Notes under the pieces: model-generated | What the model was told of the DNA's origin: nothing | What the model saw: only the letters and a program-made list of their open reading frames with translations | Databases searched by the model: none | Translations under genes and position numbers: made by a program | Source: Typha latifolia | Taxonomy: Eukaryota; Streptophyta; Magnoliopsida; Poales; Typhaceae | Reading direction: 5' to 3' | Length of the DNA stretch: 64,000 nt | Assembly: GCA_019914945.1 (NCBI GenBank) | Contig: CM034108.1 | Location: 8,132,001 to 8,196,000, forward strand | Shown here: piece after piece, positions 32,331 through 43,825 of the stretch | How positions within the stretch are numbered: the stretch's first letter is position 1 | Layout of the letters: the number at the start of each line of letters is the position of its first letter

Positions 32331-34067
32331 CGTCGCCGCGAGTCTTTCGTAGGCACACAAGATAGGGGTAGTGCGACCATAACCGTCTCAAAGGGGTTCA
32401 TCCTCAGTCGAGCTTGGATACTCGTACTCCAACTAGTCCAAGGTGAAATTCGGGTCCATCTACATTGAGTCCACTTGGTCTCGGGTGATCGAACCAATTG
32501 ATTCAATGTCAGTTCAGCAATAGAAATCTGGTGCATCCGATTGCGCTCGGGAGGTCGAGTTAGATGCAGTTGGTGGATCCAGATTAGGTTCTCCCGACTC
32601 AAGTTAGGTTCAGCTAGCCAAACCGATTGTTGGTTGTGCTCATAATCATTCTCGCCCACTCCATGGATTAGGATCCGAGTCAAATGTATCCTGGTATAAG
32701 CAAACTCGTCTTAAGTCAAGTAGAGGGTTTCTGATCATGTCCCTTATTTGACTTAACTGAGTCCCGAAGTCCAGAGATGACTCCCACTTGACTTGACCCG
32801 TTTGGCTCTTAGGTCCAACCCAACTAATGTCTAGCAATTCCACCTGGTCAAGCCCAACAATGTAGCCTTCTTGAAATTCTAACCACTTAGAGTCTTCAAA
32901 AAAATTTGAAATCCCTAATCTTTCTCTCTTAGTTCCATCTCCATTAGCCATTGCCATAGGAGTTGCCTTAGCACGTGGCAGCCTTGGCTGAGTAGTGACC
33001 ACCTCCAGTAGTTGCTTAAGTAGGGTTCCCGACGGTGTGGCAGTAGTTGGTGGCGATGGAAGGCCGAAGTTGGCCCAAAAAATAAAATCTTCAGGTCCTT
33101 CTCTGTCCCGTTGCAGCCATGGCAAGGAGCCTTTGGTCATCCGAAATACTACAATAGTTGCTGGTGAGGCCCCTCTTGGGGTGGCGACGGTTGACTACTG
33201 TGGAAGGCTGAGGTTGACAAAAACAAAATCTTCATCTCCTTCTTCCTTTTGTCGTAGCCATGGCAGGGAGCTTTCGATCGTTTCGGTGAGAAAATCATTA
33301 GCCCACAAGGTCTTTACGAGGCTGTCAGAGGCTGGTGCTGCCGTGGTTGGAAGATTGCGGCCTTCTCCTTCGAGTTATAGCTCGGCGGGGAGCTGCAACG
33401 TCATCGCCGGTGATGGCACTATCGCAGTCGACTGTCGATTGACCGAGGAGAATGGTGGAAGGTCACTAGAGGCCATACATGATTTCTTCATAGTTGTTGA
33501 CTCGCTGTGGTTGCAAATGAAGGTGGTGTAAGGCAGCCCAAGTGCTAGAACTTGCGGTTCTGGATCATCTCCCTCACCACTGATGAGGATTCCTGATAAG
33601 GAATATCCAGCGGCCACGTGTGGTCTTCCTCCATTCAACAGTGGTTCGCACGGTTGTCGACTCGTCGAAGAACTCCGTTCTGACATCAAAAGAATATTTC
33701 CAACCGTCGAGCTTGCCAAAGGAAACTGCTGCCTTGAAGCTAGACTCTTCGCCGTTTTTGCAGGGATCGGGAATGGTGCAGCCAGCCCTTCAAAGTTTGT
33801 CGACGAGGTCTCCGATGCATGGGAAGATGTGGAGGTTTCGAGGGCTGCTACAATGGTAGAGGATCCCATTGTAGCCGACAGCCGTTTGTTGCAGCTAACC
33901 ATGGGTCGAGGTGTAGAAGCTCGATCTTGCCTGGTAGCCGAACTCTCCCCAACTTTTGTGATGAACGGGGAGGCCGTGGACGATGTTGGGTATGTTGCAG
34001 AGGGTTCCCCATGCTGCCTTGTGATTGCCCTGCTTGTTGAAGAAGGTTTCGGCCACACCCGTATTTC
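32331..34067 (-). other. Unrecognised insert within Gy-B
   Basis: 1.7 kb with no retroelement similarity. Minus frames 34058-33375 (227 codons), 33140-32646 (164) and 32683-32201 form a nearly continuous coding-like track with few stops. The sequence is Ser/Thr/Pro rich and contains a repeated unit: SLPWLRQKEEGDEDFVF (about 33270-33220) and SLPWLQRDREGPEDFIF (about 33125-33075), each followed by a P/T-rich segment. Next comes NFFEDSKWLEFQEGYIVGLD. I do not recognise it. It may be captured host or other DNA carried by a non-autonomous element. Plus-strand frames over the same interval (32995-33531, 33583-34092) are alternatives with no better support. Confidence 0.4.
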
Positions 34068-34274
34068 CTACAGCATCTCCATCATCATTTGATTATTGAT
34101 GGCCATCTGTCTGGAAAGAGACCCCAACACGGCTTGAACGCTAGGTTTTTCCGTATTATGATTAGATCGGGCGGTTCCACGGGTGGAAGTCCTTGCAATC
34201 GTTTCTCCCTCCTCTATTGGGAGAATCTCTTCTTCATCATCTCGCCGTGCAGCCATGGATCTAGTTGTCGTCAT
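34068..34274 (-). pseudogene. Gy-B gag N-terminus
   Basis: MAARRDDEEEILPIEEGETI followed by RTSTRGTARSN and VLGSLSRQMAINNQMMMEML. The same N-terminus is found in Gy-D (40245) and Gy-F (52664). It ends where the foreign interior begins. Confidence 0.8.
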
Positions 34275-34300
34275 TCGAAGCGCTTGTCCGAGAAAAGGTG

Positions 34301-34312
34301 GCTCTGATACCA
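34301..34312 (-). promoter_or_regulatory. Gy-B primer-binding site
   Basis: The minus strand reads TGGTATCAGAGC, a perfect match to the Met-tRNA complement, 3 bp from the LTR edge. Confidence 0.9.
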
Positions 34313-34315
34313 GCT

Positions 34316-35058
34316 TGATACGATCTCTCCTTTGGGGCTAAAGATCGATCTCTTCCGATTCTCAGATCTGTACTAGATCTTGCACGGAACTTTGAAATAA
34401 GATCCCGAAATATTCCGCCGTCGGATCGACGTGAAATTTTGATATGTTTTAGGCCCGGAAAAGAGCTTTCCAACAAATCAAGTTTCAGGCGAATCGGAGT
34501 TGGGGATCTCGAGATATCGTTCGTTTAGTGGACGAACGTTAGGATGCTCTGTTTTGGATCCGTGGATGGAGGCACGAGATCCTAGGTAATGGTGGATGGT
34601 GGAGGACCGGCGTTAATAGGGTGGCACCGGTGAAAAGTGATGGTGGAAGGGTTGTGGTTGATGGAAGGATTAGGGCAAGTGTTGGATAGATTGGACGAAG
34701 GGGGAGAAGAGGGCCACTCCTAAAGGACTAGGGTGATTGGCTAGTCGAGGGAGATTAGAAGCGGCGTCGCCGGGGATTGAGGGAACGAGAGCGAAGAAGA
34801 TGAAGGAGGCAAGGCAAACTCAATTCAATAATCAATAATAATTTTGGTTGCCCTACACATCCTTTTATAGGCTAACCAACAACTCACATTAACCCTAAAA
34901 CATAATTTTCGTCGACCGCATTCGAACTCACTCCACCCGCGTTCGAACGCGACTTACAAAAAACTTATTTTAATGGAAATTAAACACTAAAACATGAAAT
35001 AAAAATACTCCTAAAGTGAATCCATGCTCGAGACGTCGGTGAAGTCCGAATCGTATCA
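34316..35058 (-). repeat. Gy-B 5' LTR
   Basis: 743 bp. It aligns with 31160-32095 except for a roughly 190-bp deletion between GTTCGAACGC-type repeats (near 34918-34960). The TATA box, CCTATAAAAGG on the minus strand, is at 34861-34871. Confidence 0.85.
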
Positions 35059-36520
35059 AAACTGCCTCAATTCTCCAACTCTAGATGACGCTCCAGAACA
35101 TCCAACACCTCCTATAATAATCTCAAAATATCTAGGTTAGATGTACATGCATTCCTCAGCTTATCAAGGAAGGGAAAGGTAGGAGAAGAATAGGCTGCGA
35201 GCTCCGCAGTATCGGGTTGGCGCAATAGTGCATCCGCCGCTTTATTTTATGTTCCCTTCTTGTATTAGATTTTATAATCATACCCCAACAATTTTGCGAC
35301 CCATCTCTACTATGCTGGAGTGTGAATACGCTGTCCCATAAAATATGAAAGTATCCTTTGATCGGTTCGGATAATGAATCACCTATCGATCAAATAAGGC
35401 CTTCATTTTATCACCACATGCAGAATTGCCAACATCTCTCTCTTGTAGGTCGATAATTGCTGGGATTTTTATGATAAAGACTTGATAAGAAAGGCTATGG
35501 GACATCCTCCTTAAATTAATACAGCTCATATGCCAACTCCCGACGCATTATATTCCACAATGAACTCTTTGGTGAAGTCCGGTAGAGATAGAACGGGCGC
35601 CATTGTCATTGCTGTTTTTAGTTTTTCAAAGGCTGTAGTGTCTTCATACCTTTATTTAAAAGAGTCCTTCTTCAACAAAACAGTAAGAGGAGCAGTGATC
35701 TTGCCATAGCTGGTGATGAAGCGACGATAATAATCGGTCAGCCCCAAGAATCATAGCAATTCTGTGGTAGTAGTAGGTATTGGCCAAGCAGTCATGCATG
35801 CTACCTTTTGAGGATCCGCTGCTACACCTTCCGCTGAGATGATGTGGCCTAAATACTCCACTTGTGGTACTCCCTATAAGCACTTGGACTTCTTGATCTT
35901 CAATTGATTTTGCTTCAACAAATTCAGCACATCTTCCAAATACCGCTAATGCTCCAATTCAATCCTACTATACACCAAAATGTCGTAAAAAAATATCAAG
36001 ATATACCTTCGCAATAAAGGCTGAAATATATCATTCATGAGGCCTTGAAAGGTAGCTGGAGCATTGGTGAGACCAAAAGGCATCACCTGAAACTTGTAAT
36101 GCCCGTCCGGAGTCTGAAATGCGTTTTGTGCACATCTTGCCGGGTGAACTCTAATTTGATGATACCCGGCCCTCAAGTCAAGCCTGCTGAATATGGTCGC
36201 CACTGTAAGTTCATCCAACAACTCCTCTATGTCTGGAATAGGATACCGATCCTTGACAATGATAGTGTTTAGTGCCCGGTTGTCGACACAAAATTGTCAT
36301 GTCCCATCCTTCTTTCGCACTAATAACACGGGCGATGAGTAAGAACTATGACTTCGTTGTAGGCCTTGCTCCAACATCTCGGTTGCCATCTTTGAGATAA
36401 CTTCCTTTTGCACATATGGATACCGATTTGGCCTCACATTCGCCGGTGCAACCCCAGGCACAATCTCTATGCGATGGTCCGCTGTTCGCCTTGGTGGTAG
36501 CTCTTTTGGTTCCTCAAACA
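35059..36520 (-). pseudogene. Gy-A reverse transcriptase and RNase H
   Basis: On the minus strand: SSPVLLVRKKDGT (about 36340-36300), then the frame 36221-35946 with [35 protein letters not shown] and FFYDILVYS. The active-site FxDD has become F-Y-D, so one catalytic Asp is lost. The frame 35883-35656 covers the thumb/connection ([18 protein letters not shown], [10 protein letters not shown]). RNase H (near 35600-35170) has several stops. The C-terminal end meets the Gy-B LTR at 35058. The protein would be catalytically dead. Confidence 0.82.
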
Positions 36521-36797
36521 GTCAAGCTAATTTATCTAATAAATTAGACAACTCGATGGTAGTATCTGGACTCATTTGAGGCTCATCTCCTAATGGTCAT
36601 AACTGAAGAAGATAGGCCAAATCAGTCTAACAAGGTAGCCTCACCATCGGCTGCATCGTAGGAATCAGCGGAGAACGAACACCATCAAGCCGCACATATT
36701 TATTTCCTTGTTTAAATTTCATCCACATGATTCGGAAATCAAATGTGACGGGTCTTAAACTCTGTAACCACTAAGTACCAAAGACAATGTCCGCTCC

Positions 36798-37076
36798 TCA
36801 CAGCGCCAACGGATACAAGTCCACAATGATATCATGTCCTTGCACCCATATACCGACCCGGCGACACAAGCTCTCCACCCGAAGCTTCGTGCCGTCTCTT
36901 ATAGCAACATCAAACCCCACAGTCGGTTTAGCATCGAAGCCCAATCTCCTCACTAATTTCTCATCTAGAAAGTTGTGTGTACTCCCAGAATCGATAAGGA
37001 TGTGCACACAATGCTTTCTAACAAATCTGTCTACCCGCAATGTTATCGGCGCGAAAGTACCTGAATATGAATGCAT
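36798..37076 (-). pseudogene. Gy-A aspartic protease
   Basis: The frame contains HILIDSGSTHNFLDEKLVRR, a retropepsin active site (D-S-G), and DVAIRDGTKLRVES. It lies between the zinc knuckle and RT as expected. A stop follows shortly after 36798, and the region down to 36520 (PR-RT linker) has no clean frame. Confidence 0.85.
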
Positions 37077-37088
37077 CGATATTTCAGC

Positions 37089-38090
37089 TTAGACATCTTC
37101 CTCCGCGCCCTCGTCCACGACCTCCTCATGGACCTCCTCTGAACACTCTCCATCATCAACAACCTCATCATCCTCCTCGAGACCGTCGATGAGCATCACA
37201 CTCCCGATCGTTTTGGAACACCGATATCCAGGGGTGAAACGTTCATCACATCGAAAGCAAAGCCCCTTCTCTCTTCGCTCCTCCACCGGGGCAGGTCTGA
37301 GAGTTCGAACCGAGGGTCTTGTGCCTTCTCTAACATTGAAAGAAGATCTCAAAGGTGGTCATGGTCTAGTACTTGCAGCTACTGTCTTTGAACCCGCAAA
37401 ATTTCTAGCCGGCGTTCTAAGTGCAAACCATCCATCTCAGTTGCCCCAACTCATTTTCGCTGCCATCTTGAAAGCCTTGTGCTTTTGCTCCATCCTCACG
37501 GCCTTCTCAGAAGCCTCCCAAGAGTGGTAGGACAAAGAGCATGAACATCCGTCTGTATCTCCTCCCGCAGCCCTAAAATGAATGTGTTCATCAATGTCGC
37601 TTTGGGCTAAGGTGGCTCACAACGACTACTAACTCTTTCAAATTCAGATTGATATTCCAATATGGTCATCCTCTAAACTATCTTGCTTAATGTGGCAGCA
37701 AAATCTTCATATGCTGCTGCCCTAAATCGGTGAGTAGTCCTCCTACAAAAGTCAGCTAAACCGGTAAATCCTCCACGAATGACTGATCGATACCAATGCA
37801 ATACCGTTTCTTGGAGGTGAAAGCTTGCCATCTGGACCTTTGTATCCTCCGCTGTCCCTTGGCAATCAAAGTATTGCTCCACTTGAAATACCCAATCCGT
37901 TGGATCGCTGCCTTAGAATTTTGGAAAGTCCAAGCATGCGGTTCTCCCCCGAATAGCATTGTCGGGTTCGCAAAAGATCCTTGGTTCAAGCCTGAACTTT
38001 TGTGCATGTTGATCTCCTTATCTAAATCCTCGAGCTCTCTCATCACCATCTTTGATGGGATCAACACCATCCTCTAAGTGCTAGTCCTCT
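37089..38090 (-). pseudogene. Gy-A gag and zinc knuckle
   Basis: The frame 38070-37756 and then 37882-37673 carry the retrotransposon gag core (MEQYFDCQGTAEDTKVQMAS, LQETVLHWYRS, FRAAAYEDFAATLSKI). The frame 37352-37089 carries a knuckle CFRCDERFTPGYRC in which the zinc-binding His is Tyr, then an acidic linker. At least three frameshifts separate these pieces. Positions 38090-38590 (gag N-terminus and leader) give no readable similarity. Confidence 0.78.
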
Positions 38091-38590
38091 TCATCAACGA
38101 AGTGCACCGGTGCCGCACGCCTCTCGGGTTCCACCACCGCTAGTCTTGGGTTTTGTATTGGAGGTATGGGATGATGTTTAGGCATAAGTAGAGGAGGATC
38201 ATTGACACTTACATGTCGCACCTGGACCTATGGCATATCTGTTCAGTGTGATCTCACCGCTGGTCCTTCTTGAGGCACCGATCTTCATCGAGAAGATGAT
38301 GAAGCCGATCAGTTCAAGACATATTCATTTAAAGCATTATGATCATTCAGCATTGCGTCAACTCTATGAAGCAATGTTTGTAACATGCCCCAAAGTTATT
38401 CTGCCAAACCGATGTTCACACTTATGGACGTTGGTTGACTCAGTCTTGCCGTGGTCACTCCAAAGGAATCAGCCTCACGGTTAGGGTTATCGTGGATTGA
38501 GTCATCCCTTGTCGGTGTGTTCTCCATTGATCTCCTTGTTGATGTCATCTTCCTTATTTCCACTATTAATGGAGGTCTGAGGTTCGCCTA

Positions 38591-38628
38591 GCTCTGATAC
38601 CATTGATAGGCTCTGATACCAATGATAG
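38591..38628 (-). promoter_or_regulatory. Gy-A primer-binding site, tandemly doubled
   Basis: Two 19-bp units (38591-38609 and 38610-38628) each contain the complement of TGGTATCAGAGC. The first is the functional primer site next to the LTR edge at 38604; the second lies inside the LTR terminus. The 3' LTR also carries the inner unit (29371-29389). Confidence 0.75.
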
Positions 38629-38948
38629 GCTACAGAACGATTCCTTTAAGATCTGAATTTATTAAAAAAAGCAGTCCGCGCAACCGAGGGAAAATATTCA
38701 CCAAATATTCTCCCGTAGTCATAAAATTACAAAACCAAGTGGAATCGGTCCGTAACTCTCTGATATTTATTTTTTATATTTATGTCCTTCACAGATTCAA
38801 ACTTCTACTGGGATGCAAATACGATATATTACGGATGATGATTGTGGTGACGGGTGGAGTAGATGTTAGGGTTATGGATGATAATGGAGATGAGGGTGGA
38901 TGGGTGATGTTGTTTAAGTGATAAAGAAGAAAGGGAAGAAGTGGTCGA
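38604..38948 (-). repeat. Gy-A 5' LTR, inner part
   Basis: Matches 29365-29665. It is interrupted at 38949 by the 10.5-kb insertion and continues at 49445-49929. TSD GTCGA is at 38944-38948 and 49440-49444. Confidence 0.85.
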
Positions 38949-39414
38949 TGTAAAGCTACCGTTTGGCATAAGCACGTGCACGCCCACGCGCAACACACAC
39001 GACAAGTCGGGTGGGGCCCGTTATGCACAGATACACTCCTATGCACATATAATCATGACATCATCGAATAAAACCTGCTTACATATCCATGCTCACATAA
39101 TCCATCACCAAATAAATCGTGCTATTAACCAAATAAATATGTTAACATATAAATATCCAGGTCCACAATAATATATACTAAACCACTACATAATCTGGTA
39201 GGACCCACACAGGCCACGACAAACCATCAAGATACAACTAAACAACTAATACACGAGTACGTTATAATCTGACATGTATTATACAAATCATCGTCTTATT
39301 TAATAAAGTACAAATATAACAAACAACGATACAACTCAATTTCTATACAAATTATCATCTATATTGTCTCACACCTATAGCTCACCTCGTCAATCTAAAA
39401 TATCTTCACGAGAT

Positions 39415-40219
39415 TGATACTATTCGGACTAAACCGATGTCATCTCGAGCACGAATACTCTTTAGGGGTGTCTTTGTTTCTTGTTTTAATGTTTAATTCT
39501 TAAGAAAATAAGTTTTCTATAAGTCACGTTCGAACGCGGATGGAGTGCATTCGAACGCGGTTGTGAACATTTACATCACGTCTAGAGAGTGTGAATTATG
39601 CGTTCATACGCCGCGTTCGAACGCGCTGTGAACGCCTGCATCGCGTTCGCAAATCCAGAGAAGTGGGAAATAGGTGCATTCGATCACGTGTTCGAACGCC
39701 TGCATCACGTTCGGAAATCCAGAAAAGAGCGAACTTGGTGCGTTTGAACACGAGCGGGCACGTTCGTACACGGTCGGCGAAAATATACTGTTTAGGGTTA
39801 ATTTTGAATTGTTTGGTTAGCCTCTAAAGGATGTGGATGGCAACCATAGAGTCATTATTGAAGAATTGAGTTTTGCCTTGCCTCCTTCATCTTCTTCGCT
39901 TTCGTTCTCTCGATTCCCGGCAACGCCGCTTCTAACCTCCCTCGACCGACCAATCACCCTAGTCCCTTAGGGGTGGCCCTCTCCTCCCCATTCTTCCAAT
40001 CTATCCAACACTTGTCCTAACCCTTCCATCAACCATAACCCTTCCACCACCACTTTTCACCAGTAACACCCTATTAACGTCTGTCCACCCCCAACCACCA
40101 TCATCTAGGATCCGACAGCAGCATCTTTCGGGATCTATTTACAAAATTCTGCGCCAGATCTTGTCTAGATCTGAGAATTGGGAGAAATCGAACCTTAGCC
40201 TAAAAGGGAGATCGTATCA
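39415..40219 (+). repeat. Gy-D 5' LTR
   Basis: 805 bp, TGATACTATT to GATCGTATCA. A cluster of GTTCGAACGC-type palindromes is at 39523-39780, followed by TTTAGGGTTAAT and a decayed TATA region (CCTCTAAAGG at 39822; Gy-B has CCTATAAAAGG). Confidence 0.85.
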
Positions 40220-40222
40220 AGC

Positions 40223-40235
40223 TGGTGTCAGAGCC
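40223..40235 (+). promoter_or_regulatory. Gy-D primer-binding site
   Basis: TGGTGTCAGAGCC, 3 bp after the LTR, one mismatch to TGGTATCAGAGCC. Confidence 0.85.
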
Positions 40236-40244
40236 ACCAGAGCC

Positions 40245-40682
40245 ATGGCTACACGACGAGATGATGAAGAAGAGATTCTTCGAATAGAGGAGGAGGAAAC
40301 GGTTGCGGGGACTTCCACCCGCGGAACCGCCTGATCTAATCGGAATACGAAAGAACCTAGTGTTCAAGCCGTGTTGGGGTCTCTTTCTGAATAAATGACA
40401 ATCAACAACCAGATGATGATGAAGATGAAGCAGGAATTATGGGCGACAAAGGAAGCCATAGTGAATGGGAATGCACCATCGCCCCCATGATGCGAGTCCA
40501 CTCCCATGAACCCAACGCCGCCGGTTCAGAATTTGCAACCACAAGAGCCAGTGTTGCCACCACCCTATGGGCAGAAGCAAGCAAGGATGGTTCCACCAGG
40601 GCTAGTTGCAAGTGAACCCATCCGAGGAGTGAACCACTATGGAGATCACCTTGGAGATCAAGATCTATGGGCGGGTCAATAC
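40245..40682 (+). pseudogene. Gy-D gag, 5' part
   Basis: From ATG 40245: MATRRDDEEEILRIEEEE, then GTSTRGTA and a stop, SVQAVLGSLSE and a stop, NNQMMMKMKQELWATKEAI. A Pro-rich segment (NPTPPVQNLQPQEPVLPPPY) ends at the TSD AATAC (40678-40682). It is interrupted by the composite LTR and resumes at 43826. Confidence 0.8.
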
Positions 40683-40699
40683 TGTAATAACCCAATCCC

Positions 40700-40703
<4 letters not shown>

Positions 40704-40750
<47 letters not shown>
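40704..40750. repeat. 47-bp poly(A) run
   Basis: An uninterrupted A tract near the TK1 LTR 5' end. The other copies have 8-11 A or T at the same place (3013-3022, 46313-46322), so this one has expanded (or the length is a sequencing artefact). Confidence 0.9.
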
Positions 40751-40757
<7 letters not shown>

Positions 40758-40881
40758 TTGCACTGCATGGCACGACAGCGGTGATGGGCGCCACGCGCCC
40801 CAAGTGCCGGCCTGGCCAACCTGGCTGAGCCAGCTGGCGCAGTGGGCCCCTGCCGCCGCTGCCGCAGCCCCTTCCCCACAA

Positions 40882-40913
<32 letters not shown>

Positions 40914-41031
40914 CCTCTCAGATTCATTCTCATCTTCCTCTCTTTTTCTCTCTCTTTCTCTAACACCTCTCTCTCTCTACCTGCTGCCGCCACCACATCC
41001 ACTAACGTCGGTGAGCTTTCCTCCTTCTCCT

Positions 41032-41063
<32 letters not shown>

Positions 41064-43527
41064 TCTCTACCTCTCTTTCTCTCTTTGCCGGCTTTCTCTC
41101 GGACCGCCGGAGAGTTGAGCCGTCGGCGAGAGGCCGGCCGCTGAGTGGCCACCAGCAGCTGCACCCCTCCCCCATGGCCCAACCTTCTTCTTCTTCTTTC
41201 TTCTTCTTCTCCTTCTCCTTCTTCTTCTTCTTCTTCTTCTTCTTCTTTTTCTTCTTCCTCTCCTCCTCCTTCTTCCCTTCTCTCCCAGGCTGCACTCTGC
41301 AAGGGGCGCTGGGCTCGGCCCATCGCCTTGCTGTGCATGGTGCTGGGCTGAGCCCATCACTATATACATTTATATATTATATATATATATATATATGCAC
41401 AATTAGTTTAGCTTAGTTAATTTAATGTATTTAAGTTATACAAATTAAATATAATTGTATCATAGTTAGTATATAATTCTAATTATATCATGTTTAGTAA
41501 AATACCTGCAATATAAATTATTATTTTAATCCTAAGTAGGTAATAGTAATTATTAGGGTTATGTACACATATTCTTACATAATTAATTGCAGTAACTTAA
41601 TTCTTATTTTCTTAATTATCAAAGAGAATAATAGACAAATAAAATATATTTTAAATACACAATTAAATAATATAATTATGATTAATAAATAACAGAAAAC
41701 AAATATAGAAATGAAGAGTACATAATTACAATAAGAAACTATCCTTTTGTCGAGTTAATTTTAATTAATAGAAAGACTGACATATTTGTTATAAATAATT
41801 CCAGATCCCGACCCCCCTATTCAAGACCTTGTGGACCTAGCTATTGAGGCTTGATCGTTATCGTAGCAGCGTGAACGAGTGGTGGTTTGCTATTTGCAGT
41901 GGTGTGAGTAGTCTTATCCCTTAGACGTCTTTCTCAAATTAGGTTATATTATATATTTATGTACATGCATGTTTTGGCCTCCAGCATGATTATATAATTT
42001 TATCTAGAAATGATTATAGTCGAGCATATTTTATCATGCATTCGATTATGCTAATTTGAGATATGAGTACATTGGTGATATATATAGAGATGATTAGAGA
42101 TGATTCTACTGTTATGATTGTTTACCGAGTTGATCTGTAGTATGAGTATGCATATAATAGATTAGCATAAGTATGCATGTGTTGACGATATAGTTGGAGA
42201 CTACATTGCATCATTTTCTCTTGATTCCTATTCCACCTAAATTTCTGTTATACATTGACTTGTTATCGTACTGGATATATGCATTTGCTCTGTCATTTAG
42301 AAGGAAAGCATGAAATATGATATATAGGATAGTTGATAGAAAGCGTGAGGATAGCCGAGTGAGCGTGAGGATCAGGGCGTGCTTGAAGATGATTGATCAC
42401 TCGACATAGTCGCGATCCTATTGGCCTTACGCTTGAGGTCGTTAGTCTGTGTGCGCAGCAGACATTCAGACACATGCGGTTCGTCTGGGCATATGTGGCG
42501 AGTTATCCTCACGAGGTTTCTATCAACTATGTGGGTGCCCGGTCTGGATGGATGTTAATACCCTAGCGGGTGGCGGAGTATGCTTTGAGTCTTTAGACAT
42601 GATGTTGAGACCAGGTACCGAGTTAATTGACTGTGCACAGCGGTCTAGTATGATGATATTATACCAAGATGTCGGTGATGATCGTGATGTTGAGAAATGC
42701 ATATGATTACATTATTATCTGACATACCTGATTATTGAGTCATCAATATACATCACATATGATTGCATTTGATATCATAGCATTGTCATGGTCGGCATGC
42801 ATCATATATCATATTTGAGAGAGAGTTATAAGGATCATATGATGTGGTGACCTGTTTATTCATTGCCGAGGATTATGTATTCTTATCAGTTATGACATGT
42901 TATCTATATTTCATTTATGTATTATTGATGACACATTTATTTACTCATTCATGACATGATACTTTTTCTGATTCATATTATTCAGTATTTGATTTACTCT
43001 CTGTTTGGCATCACTGATTCGGGGTAAGGTCTATTCACTGAGCCTTTAGCTTATGACTCTCTTATTTTTCTCCTTTCCAAAAACCCAGGTGAACGAGAGG
43101 GGCAGGATACTCCCTTAGAGGTCTTCCCGGTGAGTGTGGAGTAGAGTGGGGTTAGTGTTATATGCCAAATGAGTTATCTTATCCAATGTACTAGTGGACA
43201 TCCTCCAAAGTGTATTTGTATCCTTGTCTTATGTTTTAGGAGGTGACATTATACTTGTATAATTATGTATATACTACCGTTGTGTAGATATAGCTGTGAA
43301 AGGCTCTTGATGATGTGTTGTGGCCTGTGTAGGGCCCATGTAGAGTTATTTGTATGCTGTTGACAATGAGACTTGAGTTATTCTTAATTTAAAGGTTGTG
43401 GCTAAAATTATGATGTTGCTACAGGTTTATTTGATTGTTAGTATCTAACCAAATAGTCAGGTGTTACGTACGTGCCGTGTGGGCTCGTGCCATGCACATG
43501 CTTAGAGTTGGGTGTCACATTTTAGAG

Positions 43528-43545
43528 TGGTATCAGAGCTTAGGT
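43528..43545 (+). promoter_or_regulatory. TK1 primer-binding site
   Basis: TGGTATCAGAGCTTAGGT starts 9 bp after the LTR end. It is the only primer site kept by any TK1 copy here, and it sets the orientation of the whole family. Confidence 0.88.
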
Positions 43546-43825
43546 GACATTGTACTTGTATAATTAAGTATATACTACCGTTGTGTAGATATAGTTGTGA
43601 AAGGCTCTTGATGATGTGTTGTGGCCTGTGTAGGGCCCATGTAGGGTTATTTGTATGCTGTTGACAGTGAGACTTGAGTTATTCTTAATTTAGAGGTTGT
43701 GGATAAAATTATGATGTTGCTACAGGTTTATTTGATTGTTAGTATCTAACCAAATAGTTAGGTGCTACGCACGTGCCGTGTGGGCTCGTGCCATGCACGT
43801 GTTTAGAGTTGGGTGTCACAAATAC

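Larger units (their letters stand above)
31160..35058 (-). mobile_element. Gy-B: non-autonomous Gypsy element
   Basis: A 3.9-kb antisense element. The left (3') LTR is 31160-32095 (936 bp) and the right (5') LTR 34316-35058 (743 bp), both TGATACG...GTATCA in outline. The primer site is at 34301-34312. The 2.2-kb interior keeps only a gag N-terminus, an RNase H-end scrap and the extreme C-terminal tail, with unrelated sequence between. The flanks AAATC (31155-31159) and AAACT (35059-35063) are at best an imperfect TSD. It separates the RNase H and integrase of Gy-A. It belongs to the same family as Gy-D and Gy-F. Confidence 0.85.
40683..43820 (+). mobile_element. Composite TK1 LTR, TSD AATAC
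   Basis: A complete sense LTR (40683-43519, TGTAATAACCC to GGTGTCACA) is followed by TTTTAGAG, the primer site TGGTATCAGAGCTTAGGT (43528-43545) and then, at 43542, by the last 279 bp of a second LTR copy ending at 43820. Perfect TSD AATAC (40678-40682, 43821-43825). The undisturbed target can be seen in Gy-F near 53138-53150. All of the internal region except about 22 bp is deleted. The LTR has poly(A) at 40704-40750, (CT)n at 40880-41080, CTT repeats at 41185-41275 and a fused hairpin at 42558-42581. Confidence 0.92.

Noticed and set aside
33583..34092. Plus-strand frame of 169 codons in Gy-B
   Set aside because: It overlaps the longer minus-strand frames, which agree with the element orientation and contain the repeated SLPWL unit. 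No family similarity.
37189..37530. Plus-strand frames over Gy-A gag and protease (36787-37092, 37189-37530, 37796-38077)
   Set aside because: Shadows of antisense gag-pol, which has clear motifs on the minus strand.
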